A stretch of 64,000 nucleotides of DNA from assembly GCF_032062135.1 (NCBI RefSeq), contig NC_092861.1, forward strand, positions 3,495,366 to 3,559,365. The letters run 5' to 3'. Below, one piece after another: positions 20,166-33,423 of the stretch; position 1 is the stretch's first letter, and every line of letters begins with the position of its first letter. This DNA comes from Pyxicephalus adspersus. Its lineage: Eukaryota; Chordata; Amphibia; Anura; Pyxicephalidae. A program made the position numbers and the translations under genes. The notes under the pieces are model-generated. The model searched no databases. It was not told the DNA's origin and saw only the letters and a program-made list of their open reading frames with translations.

Positions 20166-22864
20166 GCATATGTGTGGTACATGGACAATGTGGAAGAAAG
20201 AGAAACATGAGGATTTTATACTCAAAAAGATGGACTTTCCTTTCCAAAACTGACAGGCGTCGACTATCCTGAAAATCAAGGGGCTTGTTGGGAATTTTGC
20301 AAATGGGCAGAAATATGTTATGGTATCTCTAAGCAAATATCCGACTATAATCTTAAACCCATTATGTGATTGTTGTGAGTGCAACACGACTTCTTTTCAT
20401 GCTTCTATGTGTTGGCTTAGCATGCTGCCTCGTGTTGATCTCTGAAATATGTGTTCAGTGCTTGCTGTATGTTTAATAGCCCGTGTCCTCAGCCAACCTC
20501 TGTATCAGAAGACGACTTTATCCTTTCATACCGAGTTAAGTTTCACATAGTACAGTACAGCCAGATTGCATATAGAGTTATTCACAAAAACAACCTTTCA
20601 ACCAACAAGGGTCAAATGAGGTGGATGGGGACATGATTATTAAAGGGTATCTAAAGCCAATCTTTTTTGGGCTTTTAGAAAAACTAGGGAATGGCTGGTA
20701 CCTCAGCTTGGTGTATTTGGCTGTTTTTGTCCTCATCATGGACACAGGAAACCAGAAGTGGAAGAAAATTTCTCTAAAGTAAGAGGAAGACCTTACTGAC
20801 CACTAACCTGGTCACCTGGGCAATATTATACTTTTATGAATATTGTGTTGGTGATAGCTCTGTGGTAAATCTTGCCAAAGTCTAATCCAGCTAGCGCTAT
20901 GGCGGGAAATAAGTTCAAAAAAGAGTCATGGAGGTCTACAAAAGTTTTTGGAAGACTGTGAATGCTCAGGTTGCAAGGTGGAATTAGTTGTGCACATATT
21001 GCTTCTTGGCAGTCAAGCTCAGTGGTGGTGTTATCCAGCCTAGACTCAAGGGCCACCGTGCACCATCCTATTATCTTAATCTGCTCAAGTTGTTGTGTGT
21101 CTTCCTCTCCCCCACCACAATATATGGTCTCTGGAAAATGTTATTGCTGTGATCCTACAGATCTGGCACAAAATTGGATAAGCCACCGCCATACAAGGAG
21201 CGATCATCTTGGACCTTAGACTTTGTTTTCAGTGGACTCATAGCCAACAAAGTTGAGGGCACTTTGGAACACAGAGGAACCTGAAGGAAACAGAAAGGAA
21301 GGACGTCAAAGTTGAGAAAAGCTGATGTGGACAGTAAGCAAGGGGTTTGCAGTGGAGGCTCAGCCTTTTCTATCATGACCGTAGACCTTTCTTAGGGGTT
21401 CTAGATGAGCGTCTGTGCTCACCCACACTCCAATTCCCAAAACTAATTCATATTATTTACCAATTGACAGGTCTCTATTTAGAATTGGGAGTCTAGCACC
21501 ACCAAAGCAGTTAGTTGCCTCAAGAATCTGGGTGAGTAAGAAATAGGTGACTTGGGACTCCAGGGGGCAGGGCTGGGAAAAAGTAGAAGATGGGGGTTAG
21601 GTGAAGCCAAATTATGGAGCAAGAAAAGGTCAGACGATAGAGTCAGGGGCCATACACAGATGATTGGTCAACCAAGGCATAAAGTGTGGTTATAAAGAGG
21701 ACCTCAGGTAAGGAAGGAGAAATTAGATGGAGGTCAGTCCTGGCAGCAGACAATTAGAAGGTCAAATTAGAAGTTTGCAAGAAAGGTAAATTTGCAAAGC
21801 AATTTAACACTATCATGGATAAGGGGTTGATGGTCTAAGTGGTTGTGTTTGTCCTCAAGCCAATTATGGGTCAGGGTGGGGAAAAGGACCAATTCTGCAG
21901 TTTTACAATGTCATCAGGTCTTCATCCATTTTATTTTTACTTACACTTTTATATTCCCGAATTCAGGGTAAAATGTCATGGTGGGTAGATCAAGGCATTG
22001 GATGGCGTTGGTTGGTGCAATCAATGTAGTCTCAACACTTTTCTGAGGAAAAGCTTCTTACCTAGGGCAATGCAAACATTGAGCTCCCCCAAGATGATGG
22101 AAAACTCCACTTGTTGCTCACAAGATAAGCCATAAGCAAGACTCTTCCACCCAATGATTGGCCCCCTATAATATTAGAACTTCAATTACCAACTACAATA
22201 AAGACTAACTTTCTCCAGTGCCCATTCACTTGGACAGATATAGTTAGACTTCTCGAAAACCCACTGGAGATGTGGAGAGATTTAGGATAAGACTATGAAA
22301 ATGGAGCTTCTTATCTAACAACTAACTGAAGGACTATTTCAGTTACCTTAAGCCTTTTTCAGACTTTTTCCTTGGTGATCCTACCAGTAACACATTTCCT
22401 GTCCTTGGGTGACCATTCTTACTTACTGAGCTGTATCCTAGGAGGAATAGGATTGGCACCAAGGGACAGGAAGGAGGCTAAGAATATCCTCTTGTCTTTT
22501 TCATAACACAGTATGGTGGCATTTTGAAGATTTTAGAGATAACTGGAACCAATGAGGTTTGAGAAGAGTGCAGTACAGGCAGCGAGTACAGGAAATTGAT
22601 TGCCCACTGAAGGTCATTTTTAAGGTATACATACAATTAATATATGTGTTGGGTTGGTCATTGGAGACATTTCCTTCTAGTATATCAGTGTATGGGGGTG
22701 TATAAATGGAGTACTAATTCCCATTGGCAGAAGGAGCAATTATTGCTTTGGACGGTCTGATGGATGGACCAGCTAATATCCAATACGTGCTGGGTAATTA
22801 TTTTCTGAACAGGATTTATTTTCGTCCCAACAAATCGATAAATGTGTTTACCCAACAAAATAAA
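20166..22864. other. No gene recognised
   Basis: Open frames are short and lack conserved motifs; no tandem array or clear element boundary was found. Confidence 0.45.
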
Positions 22865-22894
22865 NNNNNNNNNNNNNNNNNNNNNNNNNNNNNN
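22865..22894. other. Assembly gap (30 N)
   Basis: Short run of N, not associated with a visible tandem repeat. Confidence 0.99.
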
Positions 22895-23348
22895 AGGCAG
22901 CAGCAATTGTGTAAGTCATTTTGAAATATGAACCCAATGACCACATCTTTTCTGGGAATGTAAAAGCAAAAATGAGCCTAAAGGACCATCTGCTGGCTAC
23001 ACATGCAAATTATTGACATATAATATCAAAAAGAATAATGACAATGTCAGCTAAACACAAAAATAAATACATACTGGCCAAGAACCACCCTAGCTTATGA
23101 TTGGATATTAAAGAAGCAGAAGCATGAAAAGGTTGCTCTTCTGCTCTTTGCTGCAAAAGGGTTCATGCCGAGGTTTACCTGGCCATAGTACTTTGTCATC
23201 AGCGGCAACACTGAAGATATTCTACTTGTAGTCCACCCAGCTTGTAGCTTTTCCCTATCTTGCTACAGCTTGTTTTATTTCAGCACTGGGAGCCATCTTT
23301 ACCAAGGTAATTTTGCCCAGTGTTCATTTTGCCTGACTTTCTTGACTT

Positions 23349-24490
23349 TGACCTTGGCTTCCCCATGACTCCGCATCTTCTCCACCACCCACCATGACCT
23401 TGGCTTGTCTATGTCTGCACATCGTCTCCACCACCCGCCATGACCTTGGCTTACCCATGTCTCTGCACCCTCTCCACCACCCGCCATGACCTTGGCTTCC
23501 CCATGTCTCTGCGCCCTCTCCACCACTCGCCATGACCTTGGCTTGCCCATGACTCCGCATCCGCTCCACCACCCGCCATGACCTTGGCTTGTCCATGACT
23601 CTGCATCCTCTCCACCACCTGCTATGTCCTTGGCTTGCCCATATCTCTGCACCTTCTCCACCACCCGCCATGACCTTGGCTTGCCCATGACTCCNNNNNN
23701 NNNNNNNNNNNNNNNNNNNNNNNNNNNNNNNNNNNNNNNNNNNNNNNNNNNNNNNNNNNNNNNNNNNNNNNNNNNNNNNNNNNNNNNNNNNNNNNNNNNN
23801 NNNNNNNNNNNNNNNNNNNNNNNNNNNNNNNNNNNNNNNNNNNNNNNNNNNNNNNNNNNNNNNNNNNNNNNNNNNNNNNNNNNNNNNNNNNNNNNNNNNN
23901 NNNNNNNNNNNNNNNNNNNNNNNNNNNNNNNNNNNNNNNNNNNNNNNNNNNNNNNNNNNNNNNNNNNNNNNNNNNNNNNNNNNNNNNNNNNNNNNNNNNN
24001 NNNNNNNNNNNNNNNNNNNNNNNNNNNNNNNNNNNNNNNNNNNNNNNNNNNNNNNNNNNNNNNNNNNNNNNNNNNNNNNNNNNNNNNNNNNNNNNNNNNN
24101 NNNNNNNNNNNNNNNNNNNNNNNNNNNNNNNNNNNNNNNNNNNNNNNNNNNNNNNNNNNNNNNNNNNNNNNNNNNNNNNNNNNNNNNNNNNNNNNNNNNN
24201 NNNNNNNNNNNNNNNNNNNNNNNNNNNNNNNNNNNNNNNNNNNNNNNNNNNNNNNNNNNNNNNNNNNNNNNNNNNNNNNNNNNNNNNNNNNNNNNNNNNN
24301 NNNNNNNNNNNNNNNNNNNNNNNNNNNNNNNNNNNNNNNNNNNNNNNNNNNNNNNNNNNNNNNNNNNNNNNNNNNNNNNTTGGCTTCCCCATGTCTCTGC
24401 ACCCTCTCCACCACCCGCCATGACTTTGGCTTGTCCATGTCTCCATATCCTCTCTGCCACCTGCTCTGACTGTGTCTTGCCCATGACTAC
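23349..24490 (-). repeat. 46-bp minisatellite spanning a gap
   Basis: Unit CCACCACCCGCCATGACCTT plus GGCTTGCCCATGACTCTGCATCCTCT; GACCTTGGC recurs at 23,350, 23,396, 23,442 and 23,488. The minus strand shows long artificial frames rich in Gly, Trp and Arg. N-run 23,695-24,379 lies inside. Confidence 0.9.
23695..24379. other. Assembly gap (685 N)
   Basis: Run of N inside the 46-bp minisatellite. Confidence 0.99.
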
Positions 24491-24555
24491 TATTCTTTCT
24501 GCCTTTGTCTGTCCTGTATTTGCCCCGTCACCTGCTCCTGCACCACATCTTGCTT

Positions 24556-24718
24556 GATGGGAAGAGCCAAGGGGCCGCGACCTGATGACATCCTGCAGAA
24601 AAGTAGTCCGGTGGCCACTGGGGTTGCTGTCCCATTACCCCTTGTGGGGTAATCTGGTGAAGCCTTTTTGGTAATCCCACATCACCTGCCACCGAGTGAA
24701 TCCCTAACATTGGGTGTT
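24556..24718 (+). repeat. Interspersed repeat pair, copy 1
   Basis: GATGGGAAGAGCCAAGGGGC, then GACCTGATGACATCCTGCAG, then GGTGGCCACTGGGGTTGC; it ends CACCTGCCACCGAGTGAATC. It aligns along its length with 30,966-31,140. Class unknown. Confidence 0.6.
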
Positions 24719-25267
24719 GTTTTTTTTGGATGCATAACTTCAGCTTCATTTTATATAAAGCATTGGAAAATACCGGAAAATATACTCCTAACACTCATTA
24801 AACTGTCGTTAAATCCAGAGCAACCAAGAAGCAGCTTGGATAGGCTGCAGAATGGCCAGTGATAAATGACAGCAAGTAATACCCTGCTCTACCTCCTGTA
24901 AGCATGTTTATTGTGTTAGACTGACAGCACTTTGCAAAGTAATAGAGCACAGTTTGGTTATTAATTCTGCCCCTATCTTGTCTGGGCAACAGGTAATAAA
25001 GCTGCATTATATAACAAGAGAACAGTAAAATGAGCTTTTGCCCAGGGTTCCCCTTTAAGGTATGAGTAAGTCCCATCATTGCACCCTTGTACTATGTGCA
25101 GAAAGCGAGATTTATCATTTTCATACATTGAGAGTTATTTTGGTTCCATCGGCAGAGCTAAAAGCAGCTCATGCACATAAAGCATGATTCAGCATTCGCG
25201 GTGTCACCGTGACACATTCCAGGTGTTGTCACCGAGGAGCGATGAACCTGGCTGGAAAAATCAGAAC

Positions 25268-25927
25268 NNNNNNNNNNNNNNNNNNNNNNNNNNNNNNNNN
25301 NNNNNNNNNNNNNNNNNNNNNNNNNNNNNNNNNNNNNNNNNNNNNNNNNNNNNNNNNNNNNNNNNNNNNNNNNNNNNNNNNNNNNNNNNNNNNNNNNNNN
25401 NNNNNNNNNNNNNNNNNNNNNNNNNNNNNNNNNNNNNNNNNNNNNNNNNNNNNNNNNNNNNNNNNNNNNNNNNNNNNNNNNNNNNNNNNNNNNNNNNNNN
25501 NNNNNNNNNNNNNNNNNNNNNNNNNNNNNNNNNNNNNNNNNNNNNNNNNNNNNNNNNNNNNNNNNNNNNNNNNNNNNNNNNNNNNNNNNNNNNNNNNNNN
25601 NNNNNNNNNNNNNNNNNNNNNNNNNNNNNNNNNNNNNNNNNNNNNNNNNNNNNNNNNNNNNNNNNNNNNNNNNNNNNNNNNNNNNNNNNNNNNNNNNNNN
25701 NNNNNNNNNNNNNNNNNNNNNNNNNNNNNNNNNNNNNNNNNNNNNNNNNNNNNNNNNNNNNNNNNNNNNNNNNNNNNNNNNNNNNNNNNNNNNNNNNNNN
25801 NNNNNNNNNNNNNNNNNNNNNNNNNNNNNNNNNNNNNNNNNNNNNNNNNNNNNNNNNNNNNNNNNNNNNNNNNNNNNNNNNNNNNNNNNNNNNNNNNNNN
25901 NNNNNNNNNNNNNNNNNNNNNNNNNNN
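25268..25927. other. Assembly gap (660 N)
   Basis: Run of N bordering the 36/50-bp array on its right side. Confidence 0.99.
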
Positions 25928-26632
25928 TATAAAAGAAAGAAGCAGTGCTGGGTCACTAATCTGTATATATGGAGGTAGCATGGAGAAGGAAGCAGTGCTG
26001 GATCGGTAATCTGTATATAAGAAGGAAGCAATGATGGATGAGTAAACTGTATATAAGGAGGCAGGATGGAGAAGGAAGCAGTGATGGATCAGTAATCTGT
26101 ATATAAGAAGGAAGCAGTGCTGGATCGGCAATCTGTATATAAGAAGGAAGCAGTGCTGGGTCAGTAATCTGTATATATGGAGGCAGCATGGAGAAGGAAG
26201 CAGTGATGGATCAGTCATTTGTATGTAAGTAGGCAGCATGGAGAAGGAAGCAGTGATGGATCAGTAATCTGTATCTAAGAAGGAAGCAATGATGGATCAG
26301 TAAGCTGTATAAAAGGAGGCAGCTTGGAGAAGGAAGCAGTGCTGAATCAGTAATCTGTATAAAAGAAAGAAGAATTGCTGGGTCAGTAATCTGTATATAT
26401 GGAGGCAGCATGGAGAAGGAAGCAGTGATGGATCAGTAAACTGTATATAAGGAGGCAGCATGGAGGAGGAAGCAGTGATGGATCAGTAATCTGTTTATAA
26501 GGAGGTAAGATGGAGGAGGAAGCAGTGATGGATCAGTAATCTGTTTATAAGGAGGTAGGATGGAGGAGGAAGCAGTGATGGATCAGTAATCTGTATATTA
26601 GAAGGAAGCATAGAGAAGGAAGGAGTAAACAC
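25928..26632 (+). repeat. Composite 36/50-bp minisatellite
   Basis: Two interleaved unit types share GGAAGCAGTGATGGATCAGT plus AATCTGTATATAAG. The 36-bp form closes directly with AA; the 50-bp form inserts GAGGCAGCATGGAGAA. About 16 units are visible right of the gap. Confidence 0.85.
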
Positions 26633-27219
26633 CCGTTCTGGGTAGAGTTTCTCTTTAAGCCCCTCTGGTGCCTGGAGCAGCCATTACCTAACAGATATTT
26701 GGATATTGCGGGGTTCTAGTTTGAGAGAATTCCGCAGTAACACATCTGCAGGGAGCCTCAAGGACAGCGCCGTCCATGCATACAGCTGATTTATTCCTCA
26801 GCAGTCTTATCTTCCTCTCGGCTGCCTGATGAGGAGGGGCAAGGTGCTAAATTTAGGATTCAGTAAAAATAGTCGGGAATGACGCAGCGTAGATAAGACG
26901 CACAGGACAAGGACGGGGAATTATGCAACCACGCAGGTCTGATCCTCCATTCCTGCCATGGTCATGTGACCACCGGAGGATTAACCTTTTCCTATTTGTT
27001 GGGGGTTCAGCGCGGAATGTCATTATAAATAGGTCGGTCCTATAATGTATCATTTATAGCATGCATGGTGTTCGGTGGGGATCAGCGAAGGGATTTCATT
27101 ATTTTATTCTTTTTATTGGGTGGGTATATTTGCAGCACCTGCATGGAGTTTGTATGAATGTTTTTTTCTCCAGGAATTCCAATTTTGGCTTTAAGCTACA
27201 ATATTGACAAACGACTATT

Positions 27220-27335
27220 TTAGGGATATTAGATTGTGAGCTCCTTTCAGAGCTAATCAGTCACATGACTGTGGACTTCGTACAGCGCTACGTTATATGT
27301 TGGCGCTATAGAGATGCGATACCAATATAATAATA
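27220..27335 (+). mobile_element. L2-like 3' tail fragment
   Basis: Short stretch with TTAGATTGTGAGCTCCTTTC, then GTACAGCGCTACGTTATATG, TTGGCGCTATA and an (ATA)n end. It matches the tail of the L2-like copies at 38,641 and 46,750. It may be the tail of a SINE using the same 3' end. Confidence 0.6.
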
Positions 27336-27894
27336 ACTTATTTGGTATATAACTCAAAAAAATTGCTTTTATGTATATTTCTCAATAGCTATAAGTAATA
27401 AAAATCTAATTCTACCTAAAAAAACCCAGATATTACCTTGTAAAACAAGCAGTGACATCATCAATGTGCTATATAGTCTTTGCAGAGAGGTGAGATGCAG
27501 GAAGGGCCCAGCAGGTCCTCCGGATGATCAGTCATCGACAAGAGAGGACCTCTAAGTGTCATGGAGGGCTATTGGGGCTCCTGGAGGATATTGGAAACCC
27601 TTGTGCTATCCAGCTCCTCTGAACTGGGGCACCCATTGTATTCTTTATGGTGAAGCATTATAAGGTACAATAATCTTGGTAGACATTGTATTTGGTCATA
27701 TTATGTATGTATGTTGTCACCATCTTTTATGAACTGTATCTCCACCGTTTTTTCTCTGTGGAGACGTTTTTGAAGTTTAGAGCTTGTAGATCCACTCCCC
27801 CAGCTCATCCATATTGTCTTCACTCTTTGGCTGGATTAAGACTTTCTCCACTTTCTGATTTGAGCTCCTAACTTTCTGCTATGGTAGACTAACT

Positions 27895-28115
27895 ATGGTT
27901 CCTCCAGGGGTTCCTTGAACAATGAGCAGCTTGAGCTTTTCCGGTCAGTTTAGGTGACACCAAACCTTTTTGGCTATCTGTAAGGGTGACATTCCTCCCA
28001 ATGGCCAGCAGAGGCATTCTTCTAACTGACCACCATGCCATGTGCTGGGGGTAATCATAGCAGGGATTCCAGAAGACCCGAAAGGGTTCTCCCACCAAGT
28101 TGAGAATGACTACAC
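27895..28115 (+). repeat. Interspersed repeat, GGTTCCTTGAGCAATGAGC family, second copy
   Basis: GGGGTTCCTTGAACAATGAG, then GGCTATCTGTAAGGGTGACA and CTTCTAACTGACCACCATGC, followed by AGAAGACCCGAAAGGG. It parallels 19,885-20,165 throughout. Confidence 0.6.
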
Positions 28116-29325
28116 TGGAGTTTCACCTGTGAGCCAGTTTCCGAGAGCCCTGTAGGGACATTTGTATATATTTTCTAATTCAGGAGACTGATCACTTATG
28201 ACCATTTGCAAAACTGAGAACACCACAGATGTCCAGCTTATCCCGTTGGATCAGGCATTTTCTTAATTTCCTTTTAATACATCTTCCGCCTATACCAACC
28301 CTTGTTATTCCTTGGTTGATTCATAAATTGGAACCTCCTGTGCTCAAAATACATTTTTGGCTGCCGTGTATCCATGAGGTTTGAAGGTGCTTCCTACATC
28401 CACAGCCTTATAACAACCTCTGGGGGAAGGGGGGTAATTTATGTTTAATTACCTGTATTTAAATTAGCAGAAAGAACAAGGTGATTTTCCAGCACCTGGT
28501 GAACCATCTGCTTTGCTCTCCGACATTGCTTTAGGGCAACTCCTAGCCAAATGACCCATCTGGTGTCAATTATAACTGTCAAAAGGTGCTTTCTTCCTTT
28601 TCCACCACCCCTAAAACATGGCATGCTAGTTTGATTGCTGGGTGAATGGTGAGGCCAGGCTGAAGTGTGCATACCTTTGATTCATTAACCCGGGAAAAAG
28701 GTACTGGTGAAATTTTGGAGACATTTCCCTCACCGGATACCAATGGCACTAATCAAGTGGTCTCCATAATATCTACCTTGCATACAGTTTGAGACTGACC
28801 GGGATTTGAACATCACTTTGGTGCTTTGGATATCTGCTTGTTTGATTTGTTGTTATCAAATCCCCTGAAGAAGTAGCGGCTGCTGCTGCGAAACGTGTGG
28901 GGATACAGAGAAACTTAGTGATAGTTTTTTCTTATACATGTGCACAAATTCCAGGTAAAGCCATATGACACCTTTTTATTGATTGTATGTTGTATATGTT
29001 GAAATTATTTTTTTACAAGTACATGTTCGAAAAAAAATGGAATTTTTAATCTTTTGATATAGGTATGCCAGAATTTCCTGCTTGGGTCCACTTATGGGAA
29101 ATAGGAACATTATTTACCCCTTAGCCACCCTATTTTCCTAAATCTATTATCATTCTTGGATGATTTTCTGTGGTTTGCTTTCTTTTTTCATAATTATTTC
29201 ATCAATTCCTTCACATACTTTGATCAAGTCCTCCTTCAAAGTTTTAGCCTCAGGTCTTGCGTTGAATAAAGCTTCCTTATAATCTTTGCCTAATAGGTAT
29301 ATCTCAGTTGGTAACAATAATCCCA

Positions 29326-29528
29326 ATGGGTTTGATTCATTGACTTTCTCCAAGACTGGAGAAGATAAGACTATCATTGGAGGGCCTGGATGATCCAGAA
29401 AATAATTTTTTATTAGTTGGCAAAAGTTTTCTATGGTGGACCAGATCCATTGCTGGTTTCCTGAATCAACCATGTTCTTCCATTATAGTCTATCTTTACC
29501 AGTCTTAGAGAGCTAAAATAAATAAGGC
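29326..29528. mobile_element. Foldback MITE, GGCCCTGATTTATTAAAG family, diverged
   Basis: Left end GGTTTGATTCATTGACTTTC and right end AGAGAGCTAAAATAAATAAGG. Inner arms CTCCAAGACTGGAGAAGATA and TATCTTTACCAGTCTTAG are still recognisable as inverted repeats. Confidence 0.65.
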
Positions 29529-29744
29529 TCAATGCATTTATTAAAACCAGCAACTTCTTTTTAGAAACTCAACAGAAGCCTTCTTCTCATCTTGTTGATG
29601 GTTTGTAGCTTGTGGCCATATCTTATTCCAGTGGCTTGCGAACTAATTCCTTTCTATGTTCATAACGATGTCTTCTCCATCCACCAGTGTCCTAGGTTCC
29701 GTCAGTATACCATAAGTACATATGTCTAGCAGGAATACCAACCT

Positions 29745-29980
29745 NNNNNNNNNNNNNNNNNNNNNNNNNNNNNNNNNNNNNNNNNNNNNNNNNNNNNNNN
29801 NNNNNNNNNNNNNNNNNNNNNNNNNNNNNNNNNNNNNNNNNNNNNNNNNNNNNNNNNNNNNNNNNNNNNNNNNNNNNNNNNNNNNNNNNNNNNNNNNNNN
29901 NNNNNNNNNNNNNNNNNNNNNNNNNNNNNNNNNNNNNNNNNNNNNNNNNNNNNNNNNNNNNNNNNNNNNNNNNNNNNNNN
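29745..29980. other. Assembly gap (236 N)
   Basis: Run of N; the flanks show no obvious tandem repeat. Confidence 0.99.
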
Positions 29981-30965
29981 TCTGTTTTGCTTGGAACGAG
30001 AACAAACTTATCACTCGGCAGCCGTTGGGTTCTTGCCATCTTTTCTAAGAAAACATGTTAAGTCTGTACACCTAAGCTGGACCAAAATATTTGACAAGGA
30101 CAAATACTCATAAGTGCACTGCTGATGTAGATGAGTTATGATGTTTTCATCTACTGAATGGTTCATTTTGGTAATCAGGTAGCCAAGATGACATGATATT
30201 TAATCCCTTTTGGACGTATTTCTATATCTCCTAAATTTAGACCTGTCCCACTTGGGCAGTTATGATGCAAGTGAGATGTTCAGTAGATCAAAAGTTCTAA
30301 ATAACACAAGAACAACCAACATCAGATAATAAAGAGAAACATTGGAGGTTCCAGCACCGAAGGCCCTGAGACAAATATGGGTTCTAGAAGATGGAAGCTG
30401 TAAAATTTCATGCCGTTTCATGTGACATATGAGAAGTAAAAGCACCACCAAAGCTTTGGCCAAGGAGACTCTCCAAAACTATGTGGAGATTTTGCTTCCT
30501 GTGAAAGGTTAATCATTTTAAGTGGTCAAAAAATTAAAAAGTGAAGCCCTCAAAACCTTGTGGTTACAATTCTAATCCTGCTGAAGGTTCTCCTTGTTGG
30601 AATTGCCGATGCCTCCTAAATATTGAAACATGCCCATCCCCATGTCTATGGCAGGGAAGTTCAGCTCCATTGAGTTATGTTCAAGAAATAATTTTCTTTG
30701 AAACCGTATCTTACTAAACTACCTGTTAGAGAAATACTAAAAATGTGTGCAGATCCTGGCCCTAGAGACTTGAGTTGAACATCACTGCTCTGTGTTGCTT
30801 GTGATCCATGACTCCAAGATGCTTTTTCAGTTGACTAGAAGTATCTTGTCTTGCATGCAAAGGGCCAATATCTATCTGCAGATAGTTGCCATTCTCCCTC
30901 ATTTTTCAAGGTTGTTGCCTATACATGAATTATAACTAAAAGATATATATTTGAGCTTCAGGAGA

Positions 30966-31140
30966 TGCTTGTCCATGGTAGGGAAAGCCTGGGGACTGTG
31001 ACCTGGTGACATCTCTGCAGTAAAGTAGCCTGATGACCACTAGGGTTACCTTGCAGGGTGCTCTGGTGGAGACCTGATGAGGCTCCGTGCCCCAGGCAAC
31101 CCTATGCCACCTGTCAGTGTGTGTAGCCCTAACAATATCA
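30966..31140 (+). repeat. Interspersed repeat pair, copy 2
   Basis: CTTGTCCATGGTAGGGAAAG, then GACCTGGTGACATCTCTGCA, then GATGACCACTAGGGTTACC; it ends CCACCTGTCAGTGTGTGTAG. Same element as 24,556-24,718. Confidence 0.6.
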
Positions 31141-31274
31141 GAATAAAAAATAGAGGTATGGGGGGGTTCTCTCAAAAAAATGATCAATAGTTACATATTT
31201 TTACATGGAAAAAATACGTAGAAATTGCCAATCAGATTTTGTCAATCAGATTGAGCCACATACCGTGACATAAA

Positions 31275-31862
31275 TCATGTAAATGGTATAAAAGAAATAA
31301 GAAAAGAGCCAGGGTATTTGTTTTTGTGGCATTTATGTTAGAGGAATTGTACAAGTTTATTCCTAAAAATAGGAATATGCATAACACAATATAACGAGTG
31401 TATTTACAAAATAGACATGGTTGAGGTCAGCCCCGCTGTGTATTGCAGCACAGGGGGACCTGTTAATTAGACATAAACTCCCTAGATGAACTGAAGTAGT
31501 TACACAATCTGTACCTGACACGTTTCGCCTCTGAGGGCTTCTTCAGGGGACTATTGTATATTGCTGGATGATGTTTTGCAATATTTCAAGGATAAGGGAG
31601 AAATAAATTTCAATTGAGGAGATACAAGTATGTAGCAACCATCGTCTAGTTATGCTGTGGATGAAAGATGCAGAACTGTCGCGTGCAGCGGAGGCGCTGT
31701 GTGAGGAAATAGCGTGTCTATTTTGTAAATACACTCATTATATTGTGTTATGCATATTCCTATATTTAGGAATAAACTTGTACACTTCTTCTAACACAAA
31801 TGCCACAAAACACATACCCTGGCTCTTTTCTTCTTCATTTTTTTTTTTTGTACCATTTACAA
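31275..31862. mobile_element. Long-armed foldback element A
   Basis: Inverted arms of roughly 140 bp: about 31,280-31,421 pairs with about 31,716-31,862 (for example ATAAGAAAAGAGCCAGGGTA versus TACCCTGGCTCTTTTCTTCT). The 295-bp centre contains GACACGTTTCGCC...GGCTTCTTCAGGGG at 31,517-31,549. No coding capacity. It behaves like a non-autonomous foldback/MITE; the family is not recognised. Confidence 0.75.
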
Positions 31863-33423
31863 ATTTTTACAATGAGTAAGCAAAAACCATAACTTTAATA
31901 AACACCATTAAAAACATTAACATAAAAAACATAAAAAAGGCAAAAAACACTACAAGAAAATTCCTGTCTGGGTTACCCAATCAAAGGGGTACACCCTGTT
32001 GAATCGACACATTTCTGAGGTTTGCAGCACATGCGGCCCCACCCAAAAGGTGATAGCAGGCGAGGACAGCAGCTTTTAGAATGTATCTCAGTTGGTATTG
32101 TTTTCAATTATCATTCAAAGTTCTCAATACTATGATCCATATTGCCTATCTTCTTAATTGGTCTCCTTATTTAACATTTTTCCATTTAATATCACCATAT
32201 ATTCCATGCATGAGTTCCTGGGTCTGAACATCTACTTTTTCAATTATGACTAGTTCTATGGTAAGTTGGTAACTCTGCACACATGCTGTACCCCTTATGA
32301 GAGTCTCCTAAATTTGCCATGCAGAAATTCCAGGTCTGTACACCTGCTCTGCCCATTATGCGTGGTTCCTACTATTGAAAGAGTAAATGCGAAGCCATAG
32401 GGACAAAGAAACAAAGAAATGACTTAGGAACACAGGAAATTAATGTCAGAAAAGGATCCTCTCTCTAGTCATGTGAGGTGTTTAAAAAAGTACTCAGTTT
32501 GTATTAGTATATTAAGAGCAGAATAGGACAACGAATTCATGGCTTGCCCGCAAACCATGCAATACCTTTAGCCCTGATGAAGGGGGAGCACTATTGCCTT
32601 AAACCGTGTTGGCTGTTTTACACCTCTTTGTTACAAACAAGTACAAATAAAAAACAAAACAAAAACATTACAGATTCCTGGTTTGGTGAACTTTTTTTTT
32701 CAAGGATCTTGTGCCCCCAGTCTCCTAGTTTGGGGTAAGGGAGCAGGCTCATTATAGCTGTTATGCTCCTCCACAACTTCTACAACCATGAAACTAATAA
32801 CAAGTTGTACACATATACCCATACCTAAGGGTACCTTGTACCCGTTTTGAACTTGTACCAAGAAATTGAAGGGTCTTTATTGCTTCTCTTTTCTAGCCAT
32901 AAAAATGGGTACATACATTTGAATGTGATCAATAAAATGCAAAATGCATTGACTATGGCTGGGGAAAGATCTAAGGCACAGTTCAAGACCTGGTGATGGA
33001 CCTTTAATGAATTGAATGTAGTCCCCAAGCATTTGGAACTGCTGTCCTGGTCTCCTAGATAACATCTGGTGGATCGATGAAGATCCCACTAAACCTTAGC
33101 AAGACCCCTTTCATCTCAGAACTCTGAACTTCAACCTCATATTATAACCATTTGGGGGTTGTATCTGTAAAAATCAACTATGCACGCATATATTTTCCAC
33201 TAGTGACAACACAATGGATAGGTAGGCACATGTTTTTTATGGATGTGCTTCAGCTCCGATGTTTCCCGAGAAGACTAAACATTAGGTAATCCTGTGATTC
33301 AGAGAACGTGGCACCTGTTCAGAATACACATAGCTCAGCTTGAACCAATTACATCCATCCATTCCAACACACCCTCGTACCTCACTCATTGTCATTTGAT
33401 CTCTACATTTCTGTTTTTTTCAG

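Noticed and set aside
23299..24484. Minus-strand open frames rich in Gly, Trp and Arg
   Set aside because: Product of the 46-bp minisatellite, more than half N, and open in several frames at once.
25229..26411. Repetitive minus-strand frames (SYIQITDPALLPS and similar)
   Set aside because: Translations of the 36/50-bp minisatellite and N-run.
30260..30463. Hydrophobic 67-residue minus-strand frame that could be a receptor fragment
   Set aside because: No TAS2R, V1R or olfactory receptor motif can be aligned over more than a few residues, and flanking sequence does not continue a receptor.
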